Positions 1-9,630 of a DNA stretch of 64,000 nucleotides are shown here, one piece after another. The DNA lies in assembly GCF_000802205.1 (NCBI RefSeq), contig NZ_CP012850.1, positions 1,612,001-1,676,000 of the forward strand, read 5' to 3'. Made by a program: the position numbers and the translations under genes. This DNA is from Candidatus Nitrosocosmicus oleophilus. GTDB taxonomy: Archaea > Thermoproteota > Nitrososphaeria > Nitrososphaerales > Nitrososphaeraceae. Below the pieces are notes generated by a model. The model was given only the letters and a program-made list of their open reading frames with translations, was not told the origin of the DNA and ran no database searches. The first letter of the stretch is position 1, and the number at the start of each line of letters is the position of its first letter.

Positions 1-714
1 CAATTCGGAACACTAGAGAGTTTGTACCCTGGCAGGATTGAGCTAGGTTTAGGACGTGCCCCGGGAACTGATAGACTGACTGCTATGGCCTTGAGACGTG
101 GTGGTCTTGATGAATCAGAGGAAGATTTTCCTAATAGCGTAGAGGAATTGATGAGCTATTTGACACCCCAAACCACTGGTACAGATGTAAGGGCTACACC
201 CGGAGAGGGATTGAACATACCTATCTGGCTTCTTGGTTCTAGTATTTTTAGTGCTCAACTAGCTGCAGAATGGGGTTTACCATTTGCCTTTGCTAGCCAT
301 TTTGCTCCTGCACACTTGGAATCTGCTATAAACATTTATCGAGAACGGTTCCAACCTTCTAAAACCCTACAAGAACCTTATATCATGGCTGCTGTTAATG
401 TGTTTGCAGCTGATACCGATGAGGAAGCAAACCGTCTATTCACTTCCGTACAACTGATGGCGTTAGGAATGATTAGAAGAAATCATGGACTGCTGCAACC
501 CCCCGTAAGTAATATGGATGACTTATGGGATCAGCTTGAAAAATATGCAGTGGGAGAACGGCTCAAATATTCTTTTGTCGGTGGCCCTGCCAAGATTAAA
601 AATGGCTTGGAATCCTTTTTGAATCAAACCCAGGTAGATGAAATCATGGGTGTTTCCCATATTTATGACCATACTGCGAGACTGCGCTCTTTTGAGATTT
701 TATCTTTAATCTGA
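1..714 (+). CDS. LLM-class flavin/F420-dependent oxidoreductase, C-terminal part
   Basis: The reading frame is open from base 1, so the gene is cut by the window edge and the TTG at 22 is internal. The visible start, [19 protein letters not shown] followed by APGTD, is the conserved segment of MsnO8-type luciferase-like monooxygenases (family knowledge). These are TIM-barrel enzymes that use FMN or F420, and their substrates cannot be told from sequence. About 237 residues remain of a usual 330-350, so roughly the first 100 are missing. No partner gene follows: the next 630 bases are non-coding. Family assignment is firm; substrate and cofactor are unknown. Confidence 0.9.
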   Translation, partial: QFGTLESLYPGRIELGLGRAPGTDRLTAMALRRGGLDESEEDFPNSVEELMSYLTPQTTGTDVRATPGEGLNIPIWLLGSSIFSAQLAAEWGLPFAFASHFAPAHLESAINIYRERFQPSKTLQEPYIMAAVNVFAADTDEEANRLFTSVQLMALGMIRRNHGLLQPPVSNMDDLWDQLEKYAVGERLKYSFVGGPAKIKNGLESFLNQTQVDEIMGVSHIYDHTARLRSFEILSLI

Positions 715-1342
715 CAATAGCAAACCATCATAGACTACATTATCCAAAGACTGTAGAACAAAATATCCATCTACCTCCTTACCACTATTTGTCACATACA
801 TCTTGACGTTTTATTTATTTTTAACACATTAGCTTCGATATTGGTTATCTTGTGTAACAAGGATAACCCAACCTATTGCCCTAGCGATAATACCTTGTTG
901 ACGTTGTGGTAGAGTCACGATGTTTATAAAACCGGAAACATAACAACCAAGCATTACAACAGCAATCTAAAATGTACCGCAAATTGCTTAGCATTGAAGC
1001 TATTACCTTACATTACTTCGTTTATCCATCAACAACCACCTGCTTTTTTTTAACTTTTATGGATGTTCTCCATGTGATCACCATGTTATGCAGGATCAAA
1101 TCGCGCTAACTGTTTCCTCTATGTTATCCATGATTGTGATATTTTATGTCTTGGGTCTAAATCGGGATTGAATTATTTTTGTTACTAATTCTAAGTATTA
1201 TAAACTAGGATCTTCAAGCATGATAACTCATTATTACTTTCTAAATCATTGGAAAACAGGAACCGTATTTCTATGAATATTGATCTAAAAATCTTGTCAG
1301 TTTTAGACAATCTTTTTATAATTACTAATTCATCACCAGTAC
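715..1342. other. Intergenic gap, no gene seen
   Basis: AT-rich spacer. I find only very short ORFs and no RNA gene. The last 60 bases presumably hold the promoter of the repeat protein at 1343, but no single TATA box stands out. Confidence 0.5.
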
Positions 1343-2461
1343 ATGGAAAAAATTTCTAATATCGGCAAACAATATAGAAAAACTGTTTCTCTGTTAACTT
1401 TTTTTGTAATATGGACTTCTATTTTTTCTGTGATTATGTCGATTAACGCTGGAGATTTTACTTCTAATTTATTCCAAGCAGTTTATGCTCAAAATAATCA
1501 AACAGAAGCCGAAGACGTTCAAAAAGAGTCATTAGTGAAAGATGAATCATTGCAAAAACAAGACACGAACAATAATGATAATAAACTTCAACCCCGGGTA
1601 ATTACCAATCCTGGACCTCAGAACTGTGGAATAAATCCCAATGCACCGCCATGCTGTACACCTGGAGAGGATAAAGGATGTATCGGCGAAGTACCTCAGA
1701 ACTGTGGAATAAATCCCAATGCACCGCCATGCTGTACACCTGGAGAGGATAAAGGATGTATCGGCGAAGTACCTCAGAACTGTGGAATAAATCCCAATGC
1801 ACCGCCATGCTGTACACCTGGAGAGGATAAAGGATGTATCGGCGAAGTACCTCAGAACTGTGGAATAAATCCCAATGCACCGCCATGCTGTACACCTGGA
1901 GAGGATAAAGGATGTATCGGCGAAGTACCTCAGAACTGTGGAATAAATCCCAATGCACCGCCATGCTGTACACCTGGAGAGGATAAAGGATGTATCGGCG
2001 AAGTACCTCAGAACTGTGGAATAAATCCCAATGCACCGCCATGCTGTACACCTGGAGAGGATAAAGGATGTATCGGTAATGATAATAATGTAAGTATATT
2101 GCAATTAGGGATAAATCCACAAAATCTAAAAACAGGAGACGAATTTAAGGTACAGGCGAACGTGATAAATAATCTGGATGTCCCAATAAAATACACTGGA
2201 TCTCAATGTGGAGGCTCACCATTAGATATCCAATTTGACAAAAATGTAAATATAAACTACGCAATGGCATGCCAGGCAATATCTACAGATACACTAGGTA
2301 CTCATGAAACAGCAACCGTGCAGGGTAAAGGATATGAAATATTAACGGCAGAAAACCGTGGTAACGTGAATGCACGGGTCACCTTCCACTATGGAATAGA
2401 AGGAGACAACAGTAATCAGAAACAAGTAACAGAATCATTTTCATTCGATATAACAAGCTAA
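1343..2461 (+). CDS. Secreted cysteine-rich tandem-repeat protein
   Basis: A 372-residue protein of unknown function. Residues about 18-50 form a hydrophobic signal segment ending near VYAQNN. A polar Asn/Glu/Lys linker follows, then six identical 26-residue repeats (residues about 92-245). Each repeat carries four cysteines in the pattern NCG, PCC, GCI, so there are 24 cysteines, probably disulfide-bonded outside the cell. The last about 125 residues (from SILQLGIN) are rich in beta-strand pattern and resemble an Ig-like or BsuPI-type domain with two more cysteines; this is inference. It stands alone, 236 bases before a secreted sugar-dehydrogenase gene. Likely a cell-surface structural or metal-binding protein. 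The long reverse-strand ORFs here are artefacts of the repeat. Confidence 0.85.
   Translation: MEKISNIGKQYRKTVSLLTFFVIWTSIFSVIMSINAGDFTSNLFQAVYAQNNQTEAEDVQKESLVKDESLQKQDTNNNDNKLQPRVITNPGPQNCGINPNAPPCCTPGEDKGCIGEVPQNCGINPNAPPCCTPGEDKGCIGEVPQNCGINPNAPPCCTPGEDKGCIGEVPQNCGINPNAPPCCTPGEDKGCIGEVPQNCGINPNAPPCCTPGEDKGCIGEVPQNCGINPNAPPCCTPGEDKGCIGNDNNVSILQLGINPQNLKTGDEFKVQANVINNLDVPIKYTGSQCGGSPLDIQFDKNVNINYAMACQAISTDTLGTHETATVQGKGYEILTAENRGNVNARVTFHYGIEGDNSNQKQVTESFSFDITS
1616..2077 (+). repeat. Six tandem 78-bp direct repeats inside the secreted protein gene
   Basis: Units start at 1616, 1694, 1772, 1850, 1928 and 2006. The first five are 78 bases and read as identical; the sixth stops after 72 bases, before the Glu-Val codons. 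Identity including third codon positions points to recent expansion or gene conversion. Confidence 0.97.
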
Positions 2462-2697
2462 GGGCCAACATTTATCACATTTCATCTTTCCTCAAAATCT
2501 TTATCAAACAACTTTCTCTTATTTTTCTCCAAATGCACCTTTTCACCTAACTGCTAAATCTATATAGAGGCCTTCTTCATAGTTTCCACCAATCATCTTT
2601 ATATTTTAGTATATGAACTGGTAAGTTTTTTATCCTCGCTCGTTTCTAGCCGCACATAAGCTTAATAGTTGATCTCATCCTATTATCTGACAAAGCT

Positions 2698-4398
2698 ATG
2701 AAAAAGTCAATATTGTCGATTACCATATTTGTCTTTTTATTTATCTTATTTTCATTTAGTTATTCATCGTCTACTATTTTTTTGTCATACGGTGCGTATT
2801 TCAAAGCCCCAGTATCACCCTTTGGTCCAGTTATAAATGACCCTAACCTCATGGTCGAAAAAGTCAACGACAAACCCTTAAACATAACTACTTCCTTAGC
2901 CTTCTTGGGACCTAACGATATACTTGTAACTGAAAAAGAGACGGGGAAAGTAATTAGAGTAATTGATGGACAGGTAAAAGAGAATGTTCCTCTTCTAGAC
3001 GTTGAAGTGGCTACTGGAATGGAGAGAGGGTTGTTGGGATTGACTTTATCAAAAAGTATGAACGACACCACGACGTATGTTTTTTTATATTACACAGAAT
3101 CAGGAAGTGGAAAAGATGGCGATGATGTTATTGCAGGTGTGGAACCTGTGGGTAACAGATTGTACAAATATGAATATCATGACGGAAAATTGATAAATCC
3201 CACCCTCCTTTTAGACCTACCTGCTACCCCTGTAAACAATAAAGGTGAACACAATGGGGGCAAGGTGATAATTGGCCCAGATAACAACATTTACACTGTA
3301 ATCGGAGATGTAGGTGCTCACAGAACACAATCTCAAAATGTTGCTAAAGGCTCTGCTGCTGATGGTACAAGCGGCATAATAAGAATAACTCCAACCGGTG
3401 AATCTGCCGGAGAGCCTATTTTTGGAGCTGAGGGTCCATTAAAGTACTATTATGCAATGGGTATCCGCAACAGCTTTGGTATAGACTTTGACCCTCTAAC
3501 AGGGATCTTATGGGCGACCGAAAACGGACCAGCCGCTGGGGACGAAATAAATATGGTTGAACCTGGATTTAACAGTGGGTGGGCTCAAATCCAAGGATTT
3601 GTTGATAGTGATGTTCTCAATCGAGGTAAATCTGTCAAGGATTTGTTAATCTTAGGAGATGCCAAATACAGTGACCCGGAATTTTCTTGGAATACTACTG
3701 TTGGAGTAACTGATGCCAAATTTTTCTCATCTGACAAATTAGGAAAAGAGTATGAAAACAACCTCTTTGTGGGTGATATTAATAATGGCTATATCTACCG
3801 ATTCACTCTAAACTCAGAAAGAAATTCAATCGAAATAAACAATAGTTCCTATGACGGAAATTTGGAAACTTTGGCTGATAAAGAGGTAAATAATCCAAAA
3901 GAGGTTATTCCCCTCATATTTGGTAGTGGTTTTGGAGGCATTACAGATTTAGAGGTTGGACCAGATGGTTATCTATATGTTTTGACTTATTTCGGAGAAA
4001 TTTATAGAATCATTCCAAAATTAAACCTTATCAATTCAGATAACATATTACATACAAGTAAGTTACCACCACCTCTAACCCAATCCACCACCTCTATTTC
4101 TAATTCAACCCTAGTACAAATAAAAGGCATTGAGGGTAACAAGTCTTACAATCCTAATCCAGTCATGGTCAAAGAAGGTCAACAAATTCTGTGGGTAAAC
4201 GGTGATGCAATTTCTCATACGGTAACCTCAAATTCTCCTGAAAATGAATCTAGAAGTGACTCCGGAAAGTTGTTTGACTCTACTGCAATATTGCCGGGGC
4301 ATTCCTATAGTAAGGCCTTTGATATCCCTGGCACTTACTCGTATTATTGTTTCTACCATCCTAATATGATTGGAAAAGTATTAGTAGAGTCTAAGTGA
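2698..4398 (+). CDS. Secreted PQQ-type sugar dehydrogenase fused to a C-terminal cupredoxin
   Basis: 566 residues. Residues 1-30 are a signal peptide or membrane anchor. Residues about 50-440 match the six-bladed beta-propeller of glucose/sorbosone dehydrogenases (GSDH): GMERGLLGL, the EHNGGK segment, GIRNSFGIDFDP, and ENGPAAGDEIN. These enzymes oxidise aldoses with PQQ. Residues about 470-566 form a plastocyanin-like domain with the type-1 copper ligands H507, C551, H554 and M557 (HTV ... CFYHPNM). The fusion suggests electrons pass from the propeller to copper in the pseudoperiplasm, as copper proteins dominate electron transfer in ammonia-oxidising archaea. The first ATG directly precedes the signal peptide. 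The substrate, and whether PQQ is available, are not known. Confidence 0.9.
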   Translation: MKKSILSITIFVFLFILFSFSYSSSTIFLSYGAYFKAPVSPFGPVINDPNLMVEKVNDKPLNITTSLAFLGPNDILVTEKETGKVIRVIDGQVKENVPLLDVEVATGMERGLLGLTLSKSMNDTTTYVFLYYTESGSGKDGDDVIAGVEPVGNRLYKYEYHDGKLINPTLLLDLPATPVNNKGEHNGGKVIIGPDNNIYTVIGDVGAHRTQSQNVAKGSAADGTSGIIRITPTGESAGEPIFGAEGPLKYYYAMGIRNSFGIDFDPLTGILWATENGPAAGDEINMVEPGFNSGWAQIQGFVDSDVLNRGKSVKDLLILGDAKYSDPEFSWNTTVGVTDAKFFSSDKLGKEYENNLFVGDINNGYIYRFTLNSERNSIEINNSSYDGNLETLADKEVNNPKEVIPLIFGSGFGGITDLEVGPDGYLYVLTYFGEIYRIIPKLNLINSDNILHTSKLPPPLTQSTTSISNSTLVQIKGIEGNKSYNPNPVMVKEGQQILWVNGDAISHTVTSNSPENESRSDSGKLFDSTAILPGHSYSKAFDIPGTYSYYCFYHPNMIGKVLVESK

Positions 4399-5083
4399 CC
4401 GTTTAGTTTCGATGAACTAATAAATAAAATCCAAAAAAATGGTTACCATTGTAATATCTACTCGTATTATATCCTGTTGTTTATTAGCAATATCTATCGA
4501 ATTTCCAATCATGGATCCAGTTTTAAAACTCTGTTCTCATGACTTTGGATCAATATCTAATTATGATTTAGCACTTGTCTAGTGGAAGTTATTTTCAAAA
4601 TCTTATCCCGTGCAATTTACATATACCATTTGTTACCACCGGTATATAATTGGTACTTGCATTGAGAAATTAGTAACGTGCCTTTGACTAAAATTCTTGT
4701 GTTGATTGACTGATATTTTTTTATCACCTAATTACAAAAGGACTTAGTTCGGGAATTGATAGTAAGGAAAAATCTATGATAAAAACTAAAACAATAATAG
4801 AAAATTTTACAAACCAGAAATAATAAGGTATAACGATTAGAATAATGTCAAATTATGGCTAAGTTGTCTTTTTAGTTTTTTTAGGAGTACTTATCATACT
4901 AAATCTAAATCATCAAACAAAATTTAGAAATATTTTGTTATAGTTCATTCAATATGCCTGACTCCGTCTGAGATACGTTTACTTTCACCTCAAAACAATC
5001 TTTTATTATAATTATAATGTGGTTTATTATACTACTTTTAATGAAATGTTCTATATGGTTTGTTTGTAATCATTGTCTATTAA
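4399..5083. other. Intergenic gap, no gene seen
   Basis: A 685-base AT-rich spacer between the sugar dehydrogenase and the Lys-rich protein. I found no ORF, RNA or clear hairpin. Confidence 0.5.
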
Positions 5084-5317
5084 ATGGTATCTAAGAAAGT
5101 TACACCAAAGGATGATAAGAAAGGATTAGCATCTGCTGATCAAGAAACAAAAAAGAAGGTCGCAAGTAAAGGCGGAAAGGCAAAAGCCAAGGCCACTAGC
5201 ACAAAAGCCACTAGCACAAAAGCCACTAGCACAAAAGCCACTAGCACAAAAGCCAAGGCCACTAGCACAAAAGCCACTACTCCTAAGAAGACCAGTGGCA
5301 GTGCTAAGAAAAAATAA
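5084..5317 (+). CDS. Small Lys/Ala/Thr-rich basic protein, histone H1-tail-like
   Basis: 77 residues, almost entirely Lys, Ala, Ser and Thr, with no hydrophobic core or domain. The middle consists of ATSTK pentapeptides, reminiscent of the C-terminal tails of linker histones and bacterial AlgP/HctB-like proteins, which bind DNA through disordered lysine-rich tails (family knowledge). A nucleoid or RNA-binding role is inferred from composition only. The ATG start gives MVSKKVTPKDD. The opposite-strand ORF is a shadow of the repeat. Confidence 0.7.
   Translation: MVSKKVTPKDDKKGLASADQETKKKVASKGGKAKAKATSTKATSTKATSTKATSTKAKATSTKATTPKKTSGSAKKK
5192..5272 (+). repeat. 15-bp repeats encoding ATSTK
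   Basis: Four perfect tandem copies of gccactagcacaaaa (5192-5251), a 6-base spacer encoding Ala-Lys, then one more perfect copy (5258-5272). Confidence 0.95.
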
Positions 5318-5471
5318 TATCTGATTTATAACCACTTATTTTTAGTAATTTTTATTTCTTTTTTAATTGTGTAATCATTTGAAATAATCACATGATTGAA
5401 TAGTAAAACTGTGTTTTTTGAAAAATCCATTTTTGCAAGTAAGTATATTTCTTGATTTTAAATTATGCTGA

Positions 5472-5783
5472 TTAGTCTGTAAACAACTGTTTAAGTGATT
5501 CGTATCTTTTTATATATTCAATTCCTTTTGGAGATATCGTATAATGGGGAACGTCTGTATACTCGCTATTTAATATGAGATTCTTATTGGTAACTGGCTT
5601 TATGAATTGATTAGATAATAAAGATGTTAGAGTGTGTTTATTTGTTGAAATTCTATATTTAGTCAACGGGATGGGCTGGTTTTTTAAATAAAGTAGGGCA
5701 TCGTATACGCAATCATAATGGGTCCTGTAGCCTTTTGCTTTTACCTTTGATTCTGATCTTTGACTTCGAATTACCGCTGCCAT
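5472..5783 (-). CDS. Winged-helix DNA-binding protein
   Basis: 103 residues. After a basic N-terminus the sequence follows an archaeal winged helix-turn-helix of the ArnR1/MarR-like kind: DALLYLKNQPIPLTKYRIS (first helices), a recognition-helix region, then a wing (VPHYTISPKGIEYIKRYESL). Such one-domain proteins are common transcription regulators in this phylum. No ligand or target is visible. It is transcribed away from the Lys-rich gene and toward it in position, so they share a 154-base convergent spacer. Confidence 0.8.
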   Translation of the reverse strand: MAAVIRSQRSESKVKAKGYRTHYDCVYDALLYLKNQPIPLTKYRISTNKHTLTSLLSNQFIKPVTNKNLILNSEYTDVPHYTISPKGIEYIKRYESLKQLFTD

Positions 5784-6054
5784 GCCTGCTTATAACATCA
5801 TAAGATAAACACAAATCTTAATACATCCATCGATTAAAAATACCCAACTTTTATTATAGGTAGATAAGGTAGTAAAATCATTGATAAAATAGTCAACATG
5901 TCTAAGAATAATATTATCAAAGTAAACCAGGACTTTCCAAATGATATTTCATAATTTATTTTCAGTGTTATTTATAGATAGTAACTTTAAAAAGTATGAT
6001 TACCAGGAGAACTTGCGGGAGTTGATTGTATCATACACCATTGGAATGATGACT

Positions 6055-6651
6055 TCATAATATTAATACCGCAGCACTAACTACCGTTGTCCACATGCCA
6101 TCTTTATTTCCAGCAGCAGACTGGGTAAAATTTTGTGTTTTGTATATCTTTCCTGAAAGTTTCCATTGTTCTTCATTCTGATCCCATGTAAGTGTAGGAT
6201 CGGTGGGGAGTCCAATTGTAGTTGCAAGCATTTCCATGGCCAAATCCTCTGCATAATCTCCAGCCTTTGAAGCTGTTTCTCCAGTTGAATGGTGTTCTGA
6301 CAAATACCCATATTGAGCATCATCCGCTGGTCTAGCTAACCCAATGGAAGCAGCAATTAGTCTGTTTGGCTCATTCGTAGCTGATCTAGCCATTACCGTA
6401 AAAACAATTTGTCCTGGTTTCAGATATTTTCTTCCTTCTTCCTTATTTACTATCTTGCACTGTGGTGGTTTGATACTAGATACGGATACCAGATTCAGAT
6501 CGCTTATTGAAGCATCACGTAAGGCAAGTTCAAAGCTAGTGAGATAATCTTTGTGGGTGCCTCTACCCTTAGTAAAAAACATAATTTTCGGAATATAAGC
6601 CATAGGATCTGACAAGGGTATTTTCTTGCATAGTTCATTTTCTCCGTCCAT
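6055..6651 (-). CDS. pdaD: Pyruvoyl-dependent arginine decarboxylase proenzyme
   Basis: 198 residues, close to the usual length. It converts arginine to agmatine, the first step of archaeal polyamine synthesis. The proenzyme cleaves itself at a Ser-Ser bond to make a pyruvoyl group; the VSVSSIKPP motif places this at S58-S59. The family segments VFTVMARSATNEPNRLIAAS and the GYLSEHH region with E-T-A-S-K-AGDYAED are present. The N-terminus before AYIPKIMFFTKG is slightly longer than usual, so the start could lie at the Met at residue 17. No other polyamine gene is nearby. Confidence 0.95.
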   Translation of the reverse strand: MDGENELCKKIPLSDPMAYIPKIMFFTKGRGTHKDYLTSFELALRDASISDLNLVSVSSIKPPQCKIVNKEEGRKYLKPGQIVFTVMARSATNEPNRLIAASIGLARPADDAQYGYLSEHHSTGETASKAGDYAEDLAMEMLATTIGLPTDPTLTWDQNEEQWKLSGKIYKTQNFTQSAAGNKDGMWTTVVSAAVLIL

Positions 6652-7220
6652 CTCTACACAAGTTGTGTAAAGGATAGGTTAAAAACATGATTTTTGAAGT
6701 GACCGATTGGTCAATTGATTTAGCGTTTCTAAAATGTATGTATTTTTTGCCTAAGAAATACCATGATTTGCCAATTACAGATGTAGTCGAGATCCAAGAA
6801 ATTGTTACACTGCAATATAAATTCGGTTTTTAGACTAGAACGGGCCCTGAATTGGTGATCCTTTAAGAAACCCGGTATGATGATATTTTTATATCGGCTT
6901 GATCATCTTTGACTTTGTATTTTGTCTGTAATGAATTTTCTTATGCAATTATCACTGCATTCATATACAACATTAGGGGAAATATGATATCTTTTCTCTT
7001 CTCAATTATCATTACTTTTACCAATCACCTTAGACATTGAGAAATAGAACCGAATACCTTTCCTAGGATTTTTGTCGAGAGTCTGAATTTGATAATTTAC
7101 ACGCCTGATATTCGTACATTTCTATATCAATGACAATAAATGCTAATTTTTCTAAGATAACACCAAGCAAGAGTAATGTATCAATTACTACTACCACTAA
7201 TAAGCTTAAAATATACAGTA
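6652..7220. other. Intergenic gap before the MinD-like gene
   Basis: About 570 bases between divergent genes. It must hold both promoters. I see no hairpin or small ORF worth naming. Confidence 0.45.
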
Positions 7221-8108
7221 ATGAATTTTGATTTAGTGGCAAAAGTCATAGCATTTCATTCATACAAGGGAGGAACAGGTAAAACCACTCTAGCAGTAAA
7301 TCTTTCTGCAAACCTGGCCTCAAAGGGATACAATGTTTTGCTTGTTGATATGGATGTCTATGCTCCAAGCTTGTACGTTTACTTTAATATTCAACCCAAG
7401 AAATGGATTAATGATTACTTAAATGATAAAATTGCCTTTTGTGATTCTGTTTATGATTTTTCTCATCTAATGAAAGAATTTAATCCAAATACGCAGACCG
7501 AAGACAAAGGTGGCTCCTTTCATGCTGTTTTTTCTAACCCTTCAAAGAAAGAAATAACTGATTTAGATTCAGTCATGAGGAAGGACTCATCAAAGTCTCA
7601 CATGCTTAAAAAGATGTTATATTTAAAAGAAACAAGTATTACTGTAACTGACTATGATTATATCATTTTGGATACGAGTCCTGGTATTCGATATTGGTCA
7701 ATTAATTCATTGGCCATTTCGGATACTATCTTTTTGTCATTAAAGATGGATAATATAGACGTAGAGGGCACTAAGCATATGGCTTTGGATGTGTATGGTT
7801 CTTTCACAAGCTATGGAACTAGATCCTACTTGTTGTTAAATCGAGTTGCAGGCTATTGCGAACCGCCTTTAACCATGGAATCAGGCAACCCTATTTCTAA
7901 TGAAAATACTTCCTCATTTAAATCCCTGCTACTTGAACAAAATGAAACAATTAAGAATTTAGAAAAGCTAATAAAAATGAATGTTATTTCGATGATTCCT
8001 TGTTATTGTGATATGCAATTTGAAAGACAGGAGTATTTAACTGTCTTAAGAAATCCAAATCATCCTTTTTCAAAGAAAGTCGATGAATTATCAAATAAAA
8101 TGGGCTAG
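7221..8108 (+). CDS. MinD/ParA-like P-loop ATPase
   Basis: 295 residues from the ATG at 7221; an upstream in-frame ATG at 7176 would add 15 residues, but the family normally begins a few residues before the P-loop. The deviant Walker A motif KGGTGKTT with its signature lysine, the LLVDMDVYAPS switch segment and IILDTSPGIRYWSIN identify a SIMIBI ATPase of the ParA/MinD group. Such proteins dimerise on ATP and position chromosomes, plasmids or membrane or signalling complexes. No ParB, MinC or flagellar gene is nearby. The next gene, 97 bases on in the same direction, is the KaiC-like/cyclase protein, so this ATPase may localise that signalling protein; this is inference. Confidence 0.85.
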   Translation: MNFDLVAKVIAFHSYKGGTGKTTLAVNLSANLASKGYNVLLVDMDVYAPSLYVYFNIQPKKWINDYLNDKIAFCDSVYDFSHLMKEFNPNTQTEDKGGSFHAVFSNPSKKEITDLDSVMRKDSSKSHMLKKMLYLKETSITVTDYDYIILDTSPGIRYWSINSLAISDTIFLSLKMDNIDVEGTKHMALDVYGSFTSYGTRSYLLLNRVAGYCEPPLTMESGNPISNENTSSFKSLLLEQNETIKNLEKLIKMNVISMIPCYCDMQFERQEYLTVLRNPNHPFSKKVDELSNKMG

Positions 8109-8205
8109 TCTATATCGACTTTGATTGTTAAGGATGTTTAATCCTCAAAAAACATAACCTCTTTAATAGAAAAAAAGAAATATCTACATAACATAATAAT
8201 CTAGA

Positions 8206-9630
8206 ATGAAACATTTCCCAGGTAGTGACATCATAGGTAGAAACTTGAAACCACCCGATCTTGGGGTGTACCTAATTTCTGGACCAAAACTATCGGGAAA
8301 ATTACATTATTGCAATAATTTTATTTTGAATGGCTTAACAGACGGTGTTTTTTGTATTTGTATCAGCTCTTCATTCATTGAAAAACAATATAAGAGTATT
8401 TTCTTTTCTGGATTGGAAGACCTGTGTCTTAATTTGAAGGTATTAAATCCATATACATTGAAAGGAGACGATAGAGTAGGGTTTGAAAATAGTCACGCGC
8501 TAACACATCTTTTTGAAGAAGTCAGACAATTGATTGACTCCAACTCAAATCGACCTGTTTACTTTGTGTTAAGTTCATTGACTAACTTTCTAGAAAATTT
8601 TAGCGATCAAGATGTAACCAAATTTGTTACTAGTTTAGTCTTTCTGCTCAAAAACCATGAGGTAAATTCAATATTTACTATTGATAACGCAGACCCAACT
8701 TCATCCATATTTGTTAACAAGATAGCACATCTTTTTGACGGACTGTTTGAAACTAAATTACCTTCAGATTCTTCCCAGTTACAAAGATACATAAAACTAG
8801 TATCCATGTTTGGGAATAATAATCTTAAATCAGATTGGATAAATTATACGCTAGACGATAACAATATCATTACTTCTATTAGTAATCAAAGCAGATTAAT
8901 CTGTAATTTATGTAAGGAACAAATTAATGAATCTCCTGTATTCTATCAAGAACTTTCTTTTCATCAGGAGCATTTACCCGTATATATGAAATTATTTAAT
9001 TTTTATGGAAATTCGAAAATTGCAGAATTTGGTTCGTCTGGAATTTTATATACTAATTTCTTTTTTATTGATATCGTTGGATTGTCAGATCCTTCCTTAT
9101 CAGTTAAGAATCAAATAGAAAAGATCCAGATACTAAATAATTTGATCAATTCATGTAATTCTTATAAAAAGGACCGCGAAAAAAAGATCCTTCCTACTGG
9201 CGACGGCATGGCGATTGGATTCTTGACTGACCCTAAACTGCCTGTAGAATTAAGCTTGGAACTTCACAAAAAACTGGGAATACATAATTCAAATTCGCCA
9301 AACCAATCAATAATACAAGTACGTATTGGAATTGGTTCGGGCCATGTTTTTATTGTCAATGACTTAAATGACAATCAAAATTTATGGGGTCCAGGCATAA
9401 TACTTGCTAGAAGAGTTATGGATTTAGGAGATCAAGGCCACATATTGATCGAGGGGAGTTTTGCTGTTAACCTGTTTAATATTGACAGTGAATTAAAGAA
9501 AGACATACATTATCTTGGCAATTACTTTATAAAACATAACCAAAAAATTGATGTTTATTCCCTGCACAATCAATATGCGGGCAACGTAGAAATTCCGCAA
9601 AAATTTTTAGACTTACATAAATCCATTTGA
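8206..9630 (+). CDS. Degenerate KaiC-like ATPase domain fused to zinc knuckle and class III nucleotidyl cyclase domain
   Basis: 474 residues. Residues 1-215 have a RecA/KaiC-like pattern with a P-loop-like GPKLSGK at 26-32, but the next residue is Leu rather than Ser/Thr, and the Walker B region (VYFVLSSLTNFL, 118-129) has Ser where Asp is usual; ATPase activity is therefore doubtful. C233, C236, H253 and H256 form a probable zinc site. Residues about 280-440 match class III adenylate/guanylate cyclases: D289 in FIDIVGLSD and D333 in PTGDGMAIGF are the two metal-binding aspartates. The usual Asn of the NxxxR catalytic pair is Ile (GPGIILARRV), with Arg kept. It could be an atypical cyclase or a nucleotide sensor. 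It lies just after a MinD-like gene. Confidence 0.75.
   Translation: MKHFPGSDIIGRNLKPPDLGVYLISGPKLSGKLHYCNNFILNGLTDGVFCICISSSFIEKQYKSIFFSGLEDLCLNLKVLNPYTLKGDDRVGFENSHALTHLFEEVRQLIDSNSNRPVYFVLSSLTNFLENFSDQDVTKFVTSLVFLLKNHEVNSIFTIDNADPTSSIFVNKIAHLFDGLFETKLPSDSSQLQRYIKLVSMFGNNNLKSDWINYTLDDNNIITSISNQSRLICNLCKEQINESPVFYQELSFHQEHLPVYMKLFNFYGNSKIAEFGSSGILYTNFFFIDIVGLSDPSLSVKNQIEKIQILNNLINSCNSYKKDREKKILPTGDGMAIGFLTDPKLPVELSLELHKKLGIHNSNSPNQSIIQVRIGIGSGHVFIVNDLNDNQNLWGPGIILARRVMDLGDQGHILIEGSFAVNLFNIDSELKKDIHYLGNYFIKHNQKIDVYSLHNQYAGNVEIPQKFLDLHKSI

Noticed and set aside
1616-2077. CRISPR-like regular repeats
   Set aside because: Repeats are contiguous and coding, without spacers.
1547-2120. Two long reverse ORFs over the secreted repeat gene
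   Set aside because: They exist only because the 78-bp repeat (a multiple of three) has no stop in those frames; the forward protein has a signal peptide and a real C-terminal domain.
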